Shown piece by piece: positions 1 through 6,525 of a DNA stretch of 15,812 bases (the stretch's first letter is position 1; each line of letters starts with the position of its first letter). The stretch is from an uncultured Terriglobales bacterium (GTDB taxonomy: Bacteria; Acidobacteriota; Terriglobia; Terriglobales; Acidobacteriaceae). Both the position numbers and the translations under genes were made by a program. Where the stretch lies: assembly GCA_955652845.1 (NCBI GenBank), contig CATPBY010000346.1, positions 1 to 15,812 on the forward strand, written 5' to 3'. Below the pieces are notes generated by a model. The model was not told the DNA's origin and did no database searches. It saw only the letters and a program-made list of their open reading frames with translations.

Positions 1-2
1 AT

Positions 3-86
3 CTGGCGCTGCCTTCTACCCCCAGGGAAGAAAGGCGCGACGAAGTAGAACGAGAAAAAGTTCTGGCTGAGCAGGCCGTCACCTAG
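3..86 (+). CDS. C-terminal end of an unidentified protein (partial)
   Basis: An open frame enters from the left edge and ends at TAG 84-86. Its 27 visible residues begin LALPSTPREERRDEVE and finish in AEQAVT, a charged, probably helical tail. This is the most protein-like of the three forward frames: the first frame stops at 46-48, and the second gives an arginine/serine-rich string that stops at 68-70. A strong intrinsic terminator begins 24 bp after the stop, which fits the end of a transcription unit. I do not recognise the family from so short a tail. The frame choice is an inference. Confidence 0.42.
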   Translation: MALPSTPREERRDEVEREKVLAEQAVT

Positions 87-109
87 TTCATTCATAGCTG
101 TTTTCAGCG

Positions 110-144
110 TGCCAGTTTCCTCGGGGAGCTGGCATTGTATTTTT
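110..144 (+). terminator. Rho-independent terminator after the upstream gene
   Basis: An 11-bp stem (110-120 with 124-134, two G-T pairs) has a TCG loop and is followed by the T-rich run TTGTATTTTT. It lies 24 bp downstream of the TAG at 84-86 and upstream of the MoaD-MoaE gene. It therefore separates that gene from the upstream transcription unit. Confidence 0.75.
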
Positions 145-212
145 AGACTAAAGTAGATTCATTCCGGTCTGTGAAATTTCCGGTTTCCGCTGAACTACTG
201 AGAACCGAGAAC

Positions 213-218
213 TGTAAT
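213..218 (+). promoter_or_regulatory. Possible -10 box for the moaD-moaE gene
   Basis: TGTAAT matches the sigma-70 -10 consensus at 5 of 6 positions and lies 17 bp before the ATG at 236. No good -35 box is seen at the expected distance. There is no Shine-Dalgarno sequence between here and the start codon, so the leader would be very short. The preceding stretch (195-212) contains a short heptamer repeat (ACTGAGA, ACCGAGA). Confidence 0.35.
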
Positions 219-235
219 CTGGCGACTGACCGTCG

Positions 236-979
236 ATGCAGATACGTATTTTATTCTTCGGCATGCTGAAAGACCTTGCCGGCCGCAGTGGCGAGTCGTT
301 GAACCTGCCGGAACATTCGATCCTAAGCGACGTGTTAGTCCATTATAAGAAGACCGATCCGCGCTGGAATGATTTGGCGGCGTCGATCGCGATGTCGGTG
401 AACCGCGAATATGCCGGCCCGCAAGTAAAATTAAAGGAAGGCGATGAGGTCGCATTGCTTCCGCCCGTGAGCGGTGGCGCAGAAGAACAGAGGGCAATTC
501 ACGCTTTCAAGCACTCGGCCATGGTGCGTGAGGGTATCGACAGCCAAGCGATTGTCGAGGGCATAAAGCGATCTGAAGACGGGGCAGCGGTGGTGTTCGA
601 AGGCATCGTGCGCGACAATACTCGCGGTAGACGCACTCTGTACCTGGATTACGAAGCCTACGAAGAGATGGCTTTACAACAAATGGAAGGGCTGGCTGAG
701 CAGGCGCTTTTTCAGTTCAAGATTCGTGACGTTGCCCTGATTCACCGGCTGGGCCGGCTCGAAATAGGTGAGACCAGCGTGCTTATCGTGGTAACATCCG
801 CGCATCGCGCCGCGGCCTTTGACGCTTGCCGCTGGCTCATCGACACTCTCAAGCGCACGGTGCCCATTTGGAAGAAGGAATATTTCGAAGACGGCGCCGT
901 CTGGGCAGATGGCGAACCTTTTCCCGCCGACATCGCGCGGGCCGAAGGCAGCCATTCGGGAGGGTCTGCATCTAACTGA
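236..979 (+). CDS. Molybdopterin synthase, MoaD-MoaE fusion protein
   Basis: This 247-residue protein joins the two subunits of molybdopterin synthase, which adds dithiolene sulfur to precursor Z (cPMP) in molybdenum cofactor synthesis in the cytoplasm. Residues 1-81 are a MoaD/ThiS ubiquitin-like domain: it opens MQIRILFFGMLKDLAG and ends in the family's LLPPVSGG, with Gly80-Gly81. Residues from about 86 to 235 are MoaE. They include VFEGIVRDN at 120-128 and the catalytic-site region LKRTVPIWKKE, in which Lys206 and Lys213 match the conserved pair Lys119/Lys126 of E. coli MoaE. In separate MoaD the Gly-Gly is C-terminal and becomes the thiocarboxylate; here it is buried, so cleavage after Gly81 would be needed, as is known for mycobacterial MoaX. 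ATG 236 gives a natural MoaD N-terminus. No other moa gene is visible, and the next gene follows after 10 bp. Confidence 0.9.
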   Translation: MQIRILFFGMLKDLAGRSGESLNLPEHSILSDVLVHYKKTDPRWNDLAASIAMSVNREYAGPQVKLKEGDEVALLPPVSGGAEEQRAIHAFKHSAMVREGIDSQAIVEGIKRSEDGAAVVFEGIVRDNTRGRRTLYLDYEAYEEMALQQMEGLAEQALFQFKIRDVALIHRLGRLEIGETSVLIVVTSAHRAAAFDACRWLIDTLKRTVPIWKKEYFEDGAVWADGEPFPADIARAEGSHSGGSASN

Positions 980-989
980 ACGGCCTTCC

Positions 990-1964
990 ATGAAATCCCT
1001 GCTTGTTCTGCTTGCGCTGGGTGGGGCAATCGTGTCCGCCCAGACGCCAAAGCCGCCGTGGGCGTCGAGTTCTCCGGAATCAGCCAAAAGGCCGCCTCGC
1101 GAAACTGAGGCCCAGCAACCCGACACTACCTTCAAAGTTGACGTCAAGCTGGTGAACGTCTTCGTCACGGTTACGGATGACCGTGGCGCGCCCATTGCCA
1201 GCCTCAAAAAAGAAAATTTTGCTTTGCAGGAGGATGGCGAGCAACAGAAAATCGCAGTTTTTGACAAGGAATCGGCGCTGCCACTTTCGATCGTTCTGGC
1301 CATTGACACCAGCCTGAGCACTCGCAAGGATCTGCCGCTTGAATTAGGATCGGCGCGCCGCTTTGCCCATACCATCCTGCGCCCGGTTGACGCGCTGTCG
1401 CTTTACGAGTTCAGCGAAGTAGTAAGCGAACTGACGCCGTTCACACCGGATCTCAACCGCATTGACCGGGCTATCAGCCGCCTGCGGCTCGGCTCCGCAA
1501 CTGCTCTCTATGATGCGCTTTTCCTCGGTTCGCAAGCGCTTGAACCGAGGCAGGGGAGAAAGGTGTTTGTTGTAATCACTGATGGCGGCGACACCATGAG
1601 CAAGGTGGACTACAAAGATGCAGTTCGCGCCGCTCAACAAGCCGAAGCCATCGTGTACAGCATCATCGTCGTGCCGATTGAGGCCAGCGCAGGGCGGGAT
1701 ACCGGCGGGGAGCATGCGTTGATCCAACTCTCTATGGACACTGGCGGCAAATATTTTTACGCCACCTCTGCCTCTCAGCTGGACGATGCATTTCGTCAGA
1801 TCAGCGACGAACTGCGTACGCAATACCTGCTTGCGTACTATCCATCGCAACGATTCTCTGATTCAGATTTCCGCCGCATTCAGATTACTGTTAGCGGCCT
1901 GCCCCCTGGTTCGGGTTTCAAGGTGCGCCATCGGACCGGATACTACACGTCTAAATCTCACTAA
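990..1964 (+). CDS. Secreted VWA-domain protein, acidobacterial VWFA-related family
   Basis: This 324-residue protein is probably exported. Residues 1-17 (MKSLLVLLALGGAIVSA) form a signal peptide, followed by a Pro/Ser-rich linker. Residues about 48-92 form the short beta-rich segment (VDVKLVNVFVTVTDD...) typical of the acidobacterial VWFA-related family TIGR03436. A von Willebrand A domain fills about 98-280. Its metal-ion-dependent adhesion site is complete: DTSLS at 106-110, Thr171 and Asp198 in ITDGGD. The C-terminus (YLLAYYPSQ... VRHRTGYY) is also typical of the family. The frame is open back to 819, but ATG 990 is preferred because it gives the signal peptide and starts 10 bp after the MoaD-MoaE stop. 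Co-transcription with that gene is likely, but I see no functional link. Such proteins are thought to bind ligands at the cell surface or in the periplasm; the ligand is unknown. Confidence 0.85.
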   Translation: MKSLLVLLALGGAIVSAQTPKPPWASSSPESAKRPPRETEAQQPDTTFKVDVKLVNVFVTVTDDRGAPIASLKKENFALQEDGEQQKIAVFDKESALPLSIVLAIDTSLSTRKDLPLELGSARRFAHTILRPVDALSLYEFSEVVSELTPFTPDLNRIDRAISRLRLGSATALYDALFLGSQALEPRQGRKVFVVITDGGDTMSKVDYKDAVRAAQQAEAIVYSIIVVPIEASAGRDTGGEHALIQLSMDTGGKYFYATSASQLDDAFRQISDELRTQYLLAYYPSQRFSDSDFRRIQITVSGLPPGSGFKVRHRTGYYTSKSH

Positions 1965-1971
1965 CGAGCGT

Positions 1972-2022
1972 AAGCAGAGACCGGAAGCAGAGACCGGGAG
2001 CAGAGACCGGAAGCAGAGACTG
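1972..2022. repeat. 13-bp tandem repeat, about four copies
   Basis: Four consecutive units read AAGCAGAGACCGG (1972-1984), the same again (1985-1997), GAGCAGAGACCGG (1998-2010) and a decayed AAGCAGAGACTG (2011-2022). The array starts 8 bp after the VWA stop codon. The first two copies are identical and the third differs at one base, which suggests recent slippage. No function is apparent. Confidence 0.85.
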
Positions 2023-2070
2023 TTTATTCCGCAGGAGTGGCTCAATTTGGAATTCCGCCATTTCGAGGGC

Positions 2071-2193
2071 GTGATCCTGAGCGCAGCCGTCTTCGCGGCG
2101 GAGAGAAGGGTCTCGCGCGCAGCGGCACGGCAGGTGCGGTCTCTACAGGCGAGATCCCTTAGCCGGCTTAGCTGCGCCGGGCTTGGGGATCAC
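2071..2193. repeat. Degenerate palindromic intergenic repeat
   Basis: The segment opens with GTGATCCTGAGCGCAGCCG and closes with GGATCAC, so its ends are inverted (GTGATCC 2071-2077 and GGATCAC 2187-2193). A nested inverted pair is AAGGGTCTCGC (2107-2117) with GCGAGATCCCTT (2149-2160), complementary apart from one inserted base. The 'TGATCCTGAGCG' opening resembles the segments near 6411 and 13412, so this is probably an older copy of the same dispersed family. Confidence 0.5.
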
Positions 2194-2487
2194 CCATGAG
2201 AAAACGCTGAGAATTCAGATTGAGCCACTAACTATTCCGCTATGTGGTTGACGGGACAATTTCGCTTGTGAAAGTCTATGAGATTGCAACTAACCAATTC
2301 TTTCTCACAAAAAGTATTTCAGCGCTGCAGAATTGCGCACCCCGGCGTCGCGGTTAGCTGGGTTGAGGCAGCGCTTGCCAGCCGGCGATATCGTTACCGC
2401 CGCCTACTGCCTTTCTCCGACCCGAGGGCCGCTGCCTGTTTAATGTTCCGAAGTTTGCGAATAAGCTCGACTTCTGAAATGGAAGAT

Positions 2488-2493
2488 AAAAGG
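2488..2493 (+). promoter_or_regulatory. Ribosome binding site choosing the start at 2500
   Basis: AAAAGG lies 6 bp before ATG 2500. The earlier in-frame ATGs at 2278, 2443 and 2479 have no comparable site. Only the ATG at 2500 puts a signal peptide close to the N-terminus, so this site decides the start. Confidence 0.65.
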
Positions 2494-2499
2494 TCAACG

Positions 2500-5400
2500 A
2501 TGTTGCATAATCCTGGTTCTGCTCGCTGTGGCCCGACTCGATTGATAGCAATCGCCGCCGCGCTGTTGTTCACATCGTTGGCCCTCAGTGCACAAACGGC
2601 TTCCACTGGCAACGTCGCTGGGACGGTAACCGGCGCGCGCGGGACCTCTGTGAATGGAGCGGCTATAACGCTCACCAACAAGCTCACCGGAGAGGCGTTC
2701 CGCACCACCACCAGTCCGGCGGGAACCTACACTTTTCGCGACCTCATTCCGGCTGATTACGTGCTGCATGTGGAAGCCAAAGGATTTACTAGTGCGGACC
2801 TGCTGCTGCGGATTCAAGCCGGAATAACGGCGTCTGGGGATGTCAAACTGCAGCGCTTGCCGCCGCCCGGCGTTGCACTCGTAAACACACAAAGCATTGC
2901 GGTCAAGGGCTCTGTGACTGCCACACAGCTTGAGCAACTTCCTACTGGCCGTAATTTTCTTGAACTGGCGAATCTGGAACCCGGGGTTCAGGTACTCGAT
3001 GGCGCAGCGCTGGCGCCGTCACACAGCGGCTTTTCCTCCGTCTCGATTGCTGGACGCACCGGCCGGACCACCCGCATGGAAGTGGATGGCGTGGATATTA
3101 CTGACGATACTGCCGGCGGGACCACACAGAATGTCGCCGTGAGTTCGGTTCAGGAATTGCAAATCGGACAGTCAAACCTGGCAGGCGCTAACGCGCTGAC
3201 GTCGGCAGGTGCTGTGAACATGGTGACAAAATCCGGCGGCAATGATCTGCACGGAGAAGTTTTCGGCAACTTCCGCAACAAGTCTCTGGGAGTAGCCAAT
3301 TTCCCTGGAAGTCATGATGACTCCTACTCGCGCGAGGTCTTTGGCGGCGCTGTTGGAGGCGCGCTGAAAAAGGACAAACTCTTCGTCTTTGTGGCGGGGG
3401 AATATTTCAAGCAGGACCGGATGGCGACAGCAGTATTCAATCCGCCCTTTACCGCGTTGGATGGAAAATACAGCTCTCCTTTCCGTGAGACCGAACTCCA
3501 TGGCCGCCTGGATTATCAGTTGTCTCCGGCAGCACGAATTTTCTATCGCTTACTGTTCGACAACAACAACGGGATAAACTCCAGCAGCGGAAGTGACTTT
3601 CAACTATTTAAGAACTATGACAACACTCCGAGCCACGCCGTGGGGTTTGACTTCAACCGTGGCGCTTATACGCATGGTCTGCGTTTTGCCTATAACCGCT
3701 TCTCGAACAGCATTGCGAACGTTAGCGTCTTCAATCCCCTCCCGCAGATTAGCTTGAAGTTCGACGGCGGGTCAGGGTTTGCCAGCGGTTCCAGTCCATT
3801 TGCCCCGCAGCATACGATCCAATCCAGCAAGGAGATCGGATATGACGGCGGTCGCAGTTTGCAAACCCACAAGTTTAACTTTGGAGTTGAGTTCAACCGC
3901 ATCGACAGCCTGGTTTTTGCCAATCTGTTCAGCTTGGCGCCGCAGGTTGGCGCCGACACCGGCGTCGTTTCCACGACCCTCGCGGTAGCCGGACCGTTTC
4001 CTGGCGGCGCGAGCAATCCCCTGAATTATCCCGTAGACTCCGTTACCCTGGGCAACGGTTTTGGATGTTTCAGCGAGAAGTCCGCCTTTGGTTCCCGGTG
4101 TGGAGGCTGGCGAGACTCCCGTATTCAGTTATACGTGGCCGATCAATGGCAAGTCCGTCCGAATATTACGGTCAATTTCGGCGTCAGCTATGTTCGTGAT
4201 ACCGGACGTACGGACTCTGATTTGCCGGCGATACCTTGTTCGGCGGTCGCGGCTTCTTTCGGGCCATTCATCCCGTGCAGTGGTAACACCACTCTGCTAA
4301 GTCAGGTCGGATTTCTGTCCGGTATCGGAAAACGCGTTCGCCAGCCAAATTTAGATTTCGCTCCGCATTTGGGCATAGCCTGGGATCCGCGTAAGAGTGG
4401 AAGAACGGTCATTCGAGCCGGAATCGGAATGTATTACGACAACTCAGAACTGCAGAACGTTTTGTCGGACCGGGTGGTACGTTCTGCTGTTGGTCAGTTC
4501 AATGCGCAAGCTAACGATCCCTGCGCCAGTCACGGAATAATAATTTTCCCCGGCGACGTGCCGCACTCTGCCGCGGGCATCTGCGGAAAACCTGTGGGCA
4601 GCGTGGCCAGCGCAATTGCAGCGCTGCAGACCCAATTCCAGGCGGCGAGTGCTGTTTTATCCGCGAACTCTACAAATCCGAATTTCCTGGGACAACTGTT
4701 GAGCAGCCAGCAGGGCTTACTGGCTCCCGACTTTCAAACTCCGCGCACCGTTCAGATGAACGTCGGCTTGGAGCATCAGGTACGTCAAGGGTCGGTATTC
4801 AGCATTGACTATGTGCGCAAGGTAAGTACGCATTACCTGCTCGGGCAGGATACCAATCACGTTGGCGATGCGAGCTTCCTTAATACGAACGCGGTTTTAA
4901 ATGCCATAACCGCGACAGTGACTCCAGTCGGTTGCCCGGCTGCAACCAGCGCCGGTGCGAGTTCCCAGGCTGCCGTGACCTGCTACCTGGCGGCGGTTCC
5001 AGGGGCAAGTATCGCGGACTTTGCCAGCCACGGGCTGGATTCGGGCGGTCAATATCTTGCGGGGCTCCCAGCGGCTATTTTTGGTCTGAATCCGAACACT
5101 AACGGAGCGGCGTTCGCTGGAGTGAACCCTCTGGTCGGGCGAAATATCATGTTCTTCCCTGAAGGTCGCTCGCTTTACAGTGGTTTGCAGTTGATGCTTC
5201 GAAGCCAAATCAACAATCCGGTGCGCAGAGTCACCAGCATGAACCTGCTGGTGTCCTACAACCGTTCGTTTTTCAAGAGCAATGTTGCAGGCGGCATCGC
5301 AGACCAGGATTTGATGCCGTTAGCGGCTGACTTCAATCATCCCATCAGGTCCTTCGGCCCGGCTTCCCAGGACCGCAAGCATCAATTTTCCCTGGCAACA

Positions 5401-6066
5401 ATCATGGAGCTCCCGTATCACGTTCGTTTGAGTCTTATCGGACATTTTGATTCACCGTTGCCGCAAACTCTTTTCCTTCCAGCCAGCGGAGGCGTGCCCG
5501 GCGAGATCTTTCGCACAGATGTGAACGGCGACGGATCGTTTGGGGGCCAAAGCGTGAGCGGGAACAGCTCGTTTGGAGATATCGTGCCGGGCACCAACAT
5601 CGGCTCATTCGGACGAAGCATTACTGCCGCCAGCCTGAACACTACTATCCAGAATTACAACGCTAACTCTGCTGGGAAACTTACGCCTGCGGGACAGGAC
5701 CTGGTGAATGCGAACTTGATTCGATCTGATCAGTTGCAACGACTAGGAGCCATAACTCCGCTTATCCAGTCTGCTCCGCTGGGAAATGTGGGCTTGTCCT
5801 GGCTGCGGACTTTGGATGCCGCGCTGGCCTGGCCGATCAAGGTCAGAGAGAATTTTACCCTGCAGCCGCGGGTGTCGGTCTTTAACTTGGCTAACTTCGC
5901 GAACTTTGACGGCCCGAACAATAGTCTGCTGGGAATTTTGGGTGGCCAGGCCGGACAGGTGAACGGTCCCAGCGCACCAGGCACCAACCGCATCGGTATT
6001 GGATCTGGCATCTTCACGCTGGGTGCTTCCCGTCAGATGGAATTCGGATTGAAAATCACTTTTTAG
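2500..6066 (+). CDS. Oar-like TonB-dependent outer-membrane protein
   Basis: This 1188-residue protein is a large outer-membrane beta-barrel of the Oar/TonB-receptor type that is abundant in Acidobacteriota. Residues 1-31 are a signal peptide (hydrophobic LIAIAAALLFTSLALSA). Residues about 36-120 form a carboxypeptidase-regulatory-like beta-sandwich (GNVAGTVTGARGTSVNGAAI...). Residues about 135-245 form the plug, with LPTGRNFLELANLEPGV, MEVDGVDITDD and VNMVTKSGG. The rest is the barrel, ending in RQMEFGLKITF with the C-terminal Phe expected for barrel insertion. Two features are odd. Eight cysteines form four close pairs (523/534, 580/593, 675/695, 812/828) in likely outer loops, and a DVNGDG calcium-loop-like motif lies at 1007-1012. 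I see no clear TonB box. The substrate is unknown; complex carbohydrate or peptide uptake is a guess from the family. The frame extends upstream to 2278, but I reject that start. Confidence 0.88.
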   Translation: MLHNPGSARCGPTRLIAIAAALLFTSLALSAQTASTGNVAGTVTGARGTSVNGAAITLTNKLTGEAFRTTTSPAGTYTFRDLIPADYVLHVEAKGFTSADLLLRIQAGITASGDVKLQRLPPPGVALVNTQSIAVKGSVTATQLEQLPTGRNFLELANLEPGVQVLDGAALAPSHSGFSSVSIAGRTGRTTRMEVDGVDITDDTAGGTTQNVAVSSVQELQIGQSNLAGANALTSAGAVNMVTKSGGNDLHGEVFGNFRNKSLGVANFPGSHDDSYSREVFGGAVGGALKKDKLFVFVAGEYFKQDRMATAVFNPPFTALDGKYSSPFRETELHGRLDYQLSPAARIFYRLLFDNNNGINSSSGSDFQLFKNYDNTPSHAVGFDFNRGAYTHGLRFAYNRFSNSIANVSVFNPLPQISLKFDGGSGFASGSSPFAPQHTIQSSKEIGYDGGRSLQTHKFNFGVEFNRIDSLVFANLFSLAPQVGADTGVVSTTLAVAGPFPGGASNPLNYPVDSVTLGNGFGCFSEKSAFGSRCGGWRDSRIQLYVADQWQVRPNITVNFGVSYVRDTGRTDSDLPAIPCSAVAASFGPFIPCSGNTTLLSQVGFLSGIGKRVRQPNLDFAPHLGIAWDPRKSGRTVIRAGIGMYYDNSELQNVLSDRVVRSAVGQFNAQANDPCASHGIIIFPGDVPHSAAGICGKPVGSVASAIAALQTQFQAASAVLSANSTNPNFLGQLLSSQQGLLAPDFQTPRTVQMNVGLEHQVRQGSVFSIDYVRKVSTHYLLGQDTNHVGDASFLNTNAVLNAITATVTPVGCPAATSAGASSQAAVTCYLAAVPGASIADFASHGLDSGGQYLAGLPAAIFGLNPNTNGAAFAGVNPLVGRNIMFFPEGRSLYSGLQLMLRSQINNPVRRVTSMNLLVSYNRSFFKSNVAGGIADQDLMPLAADFNHPIRSFGPASQDRKHQFSLATIMELPYHVRLSLIGHFDSPLPQTLFLPASGGVPGEIFRTDVNGDGSFGGQSVSGNSSFGDIVPGTNIGSFGRSITAASLNTTIQNYNANSAGKLTPAGQDLVNANLIRSDQLQRLGAITPLIQSAPLGNVGLSWLRTLDAALAWPIKVRENFTLQPRVSVFNLANFANFDGPNNSLLGILGGQAGQVNGPSAPGTNRIGIGSGIFTLGASRQMEFGLKITF

Positions 6067-6118
6067 TGAATTTGCAGCCACCGATGCACGCGTTCCGGGG
6101 CGCTGGGACGGCACCGTG

Positions 6119-6124
6119 TAAAAT
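6119..6124 (+). promoter_or_regulatory. -10 box of the Hfq-like gene, leaderless start likely
   Basis: TAAAAT (5 of 6 to consensus) ends 5 bp before ATG 6130. Transcription would therefore start at or beside the start codon. No Shine-Dalgarno sequence is present. A -35 match at normal spacing is not evident. Confidence 0.5.
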
Positions 6125-6129
6125 GCATC

Positions 6130-6402
6130 ATGCCCTTTCATGGACAAGGATTGCCCGGCCCGCCTCGAAAAGGGAGGCCCGCTCCTCCCGAGGAGACGTC
6201 GGAGGAGGCCGCTTACTTAAAGTTTCTTGGTGAAAAGCAGAAGCCCGTCAGTATCAAACTGGCTGATGGTGAAGTGGTTCGCGGCTGGATTGAATATTAC
6301 GACAAGAATATGGTCCGCCTGACTCGCTAAGACCGGCCGAATCTCTTCATCTTCAAGCACGAAATCATGTACATCGCCGAAGACGGCGGAAAACGGAAGT
6401 AG
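6130..6402 (+). pseudogene. Hfq/Sm-like RNA-binding protein interrupted by an in-frame stop
   Basis: The frame encodes 66 residues, then TAA at 6328-6330, then 23 more in-frame codons to TAG 6400-6402. Residues 1-22 are a Gly/Pro/Arg-rich leader. Residues about 28-64 look like the Hfq N-terminal helix and Sm1 motif: EAAYLKFLGEKQKPVSIKLA, then DGEVVRGWIEYYD. After the stop the same frame gives NLFIFKHEIMYIAED, which matches the Sm2 motif of Hfq (YKH in E. coli; here Phe75-Lys76-His77). The match on both sides of the stop shows that one gene has been cut. A single change, GAA to TAA at codon 67, would explain it. The 66-residue product would lack the Sm2 strands that build the hexamer interface and RNA pocket. 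It may be a recent pseudogene, a sequencing error or a readthrough case. Hfq-like identity rests on motif recognition only. Confidence 0.8.
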
Positions 6403-6416
6403 TGTTTCCAGGTTGT

Positions 6417-6439
6417 CATCCCTCGCGAAGCGAGGGATG
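6417..6439. repeat. Perfect 10-bp hairpin, palindromic intergenic repeat
   Basis: CATCCCTCGC (6417-6426) and GCGAGGGATG (6430-6439) are perfect inverted repeats around a GAA loop. No T-run follows, so it is not a classical terminator by itself. Together with the preceding GGTTGT it resembles the dispersed 'GTCATCC...GCGAAG...GAGGGAT' elements near 2071 and 13412. Confidence 0.75.
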
Positions 6440-6459
6440 CCGGTCTTTCAGCTTTCGAC

Positions 6460-6490
6460 AAACCTGCCGATTCGCGAATTCGCAGGTTTT
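6460..6490 (+). terminator. Likely Rho-independent terminator before the IMPase gene
   Basis: AAACCTGC (6460-6467) pairs with GCAGGTTT (6482-6489). Inside it the palindrome ATTCGCGAAT extends the stem beyond one mismatch. The T-run after the stem is short (TTTT, partly within the stem). It sits 58 bp after the end of the Hfq-like frame and probably ends that transcript. Confidence 0.5.
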
Positions 6491-6525
6491 AACAGGCATT
6501 ACGTTCGTTATCTGCTCAGCTCTTG

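Larger units (their letters stand above)
1965..2499. other. Long intergenic region, no gene seen
   Basis: These 535 bp between the VWA gene and the outer-membrane protein gene hold a 13-bp tandem repeat (1972-2022) and a palindromic repeat-like segment (2071-2193). Beyond 2200 I find no convincing promoter: TTGACG at 2248-2253 resembles a -35 box but has no matching -10. The open frame runs through the last part, yet residues encoded by 2278-2499 do not resemble a protein start. The region most likely contains the promoter and leader of the downstream gene. Confidence 0.6.

Noticed and set aside
674..1375. Long minus-strand open frame (233 codons) across moaDE and the VWA gene
   Set aside because: It lies opposite two well-supported genes, its protein is low in recognisable motifs, and such antisense frames are common in GC-rich coding DNA.
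1972..2022. Possible CRISPR array
   Set aside because: The units are 13 bp and directly abut one another. There are no spacers and no cas genes nearby.
1786..2199. Plus-strand open frame of 137 codons over the VWA end and the repeat region
   Set aside because: It overlaps the VWA gene in another frame and then reads through the 13-bp tandem repeat (producing repetitive EAETGSRDRKQ-like sequence) and a palindromic repeat, so it is not a gene.
2248..2279. Promoter with TTGACG as -35 upstream of the outer-membrane protein gene
   Set aside because: The -35-like hexamer is good, but no acceptable -10 sequence lies 16-18 bp downstream.
2278..2499. N-terminal extension of the outer-membrane protein to ATG 2278
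   Set aside because: The extra 74 residues would precede a typical signal peptide, contain no membrane or secretion signal themselves, and lack a ribosome binding site. AAAAGG before ATG 2500 marks the real start.
6331..6402. Separate small gene starting at ATG 6367 after the TAA
   Set aside because: The segment is in the same frame as the Hfq-like gene and supplies its missing Sm2 motif, so it is the severed 3' end and not an independent gene.
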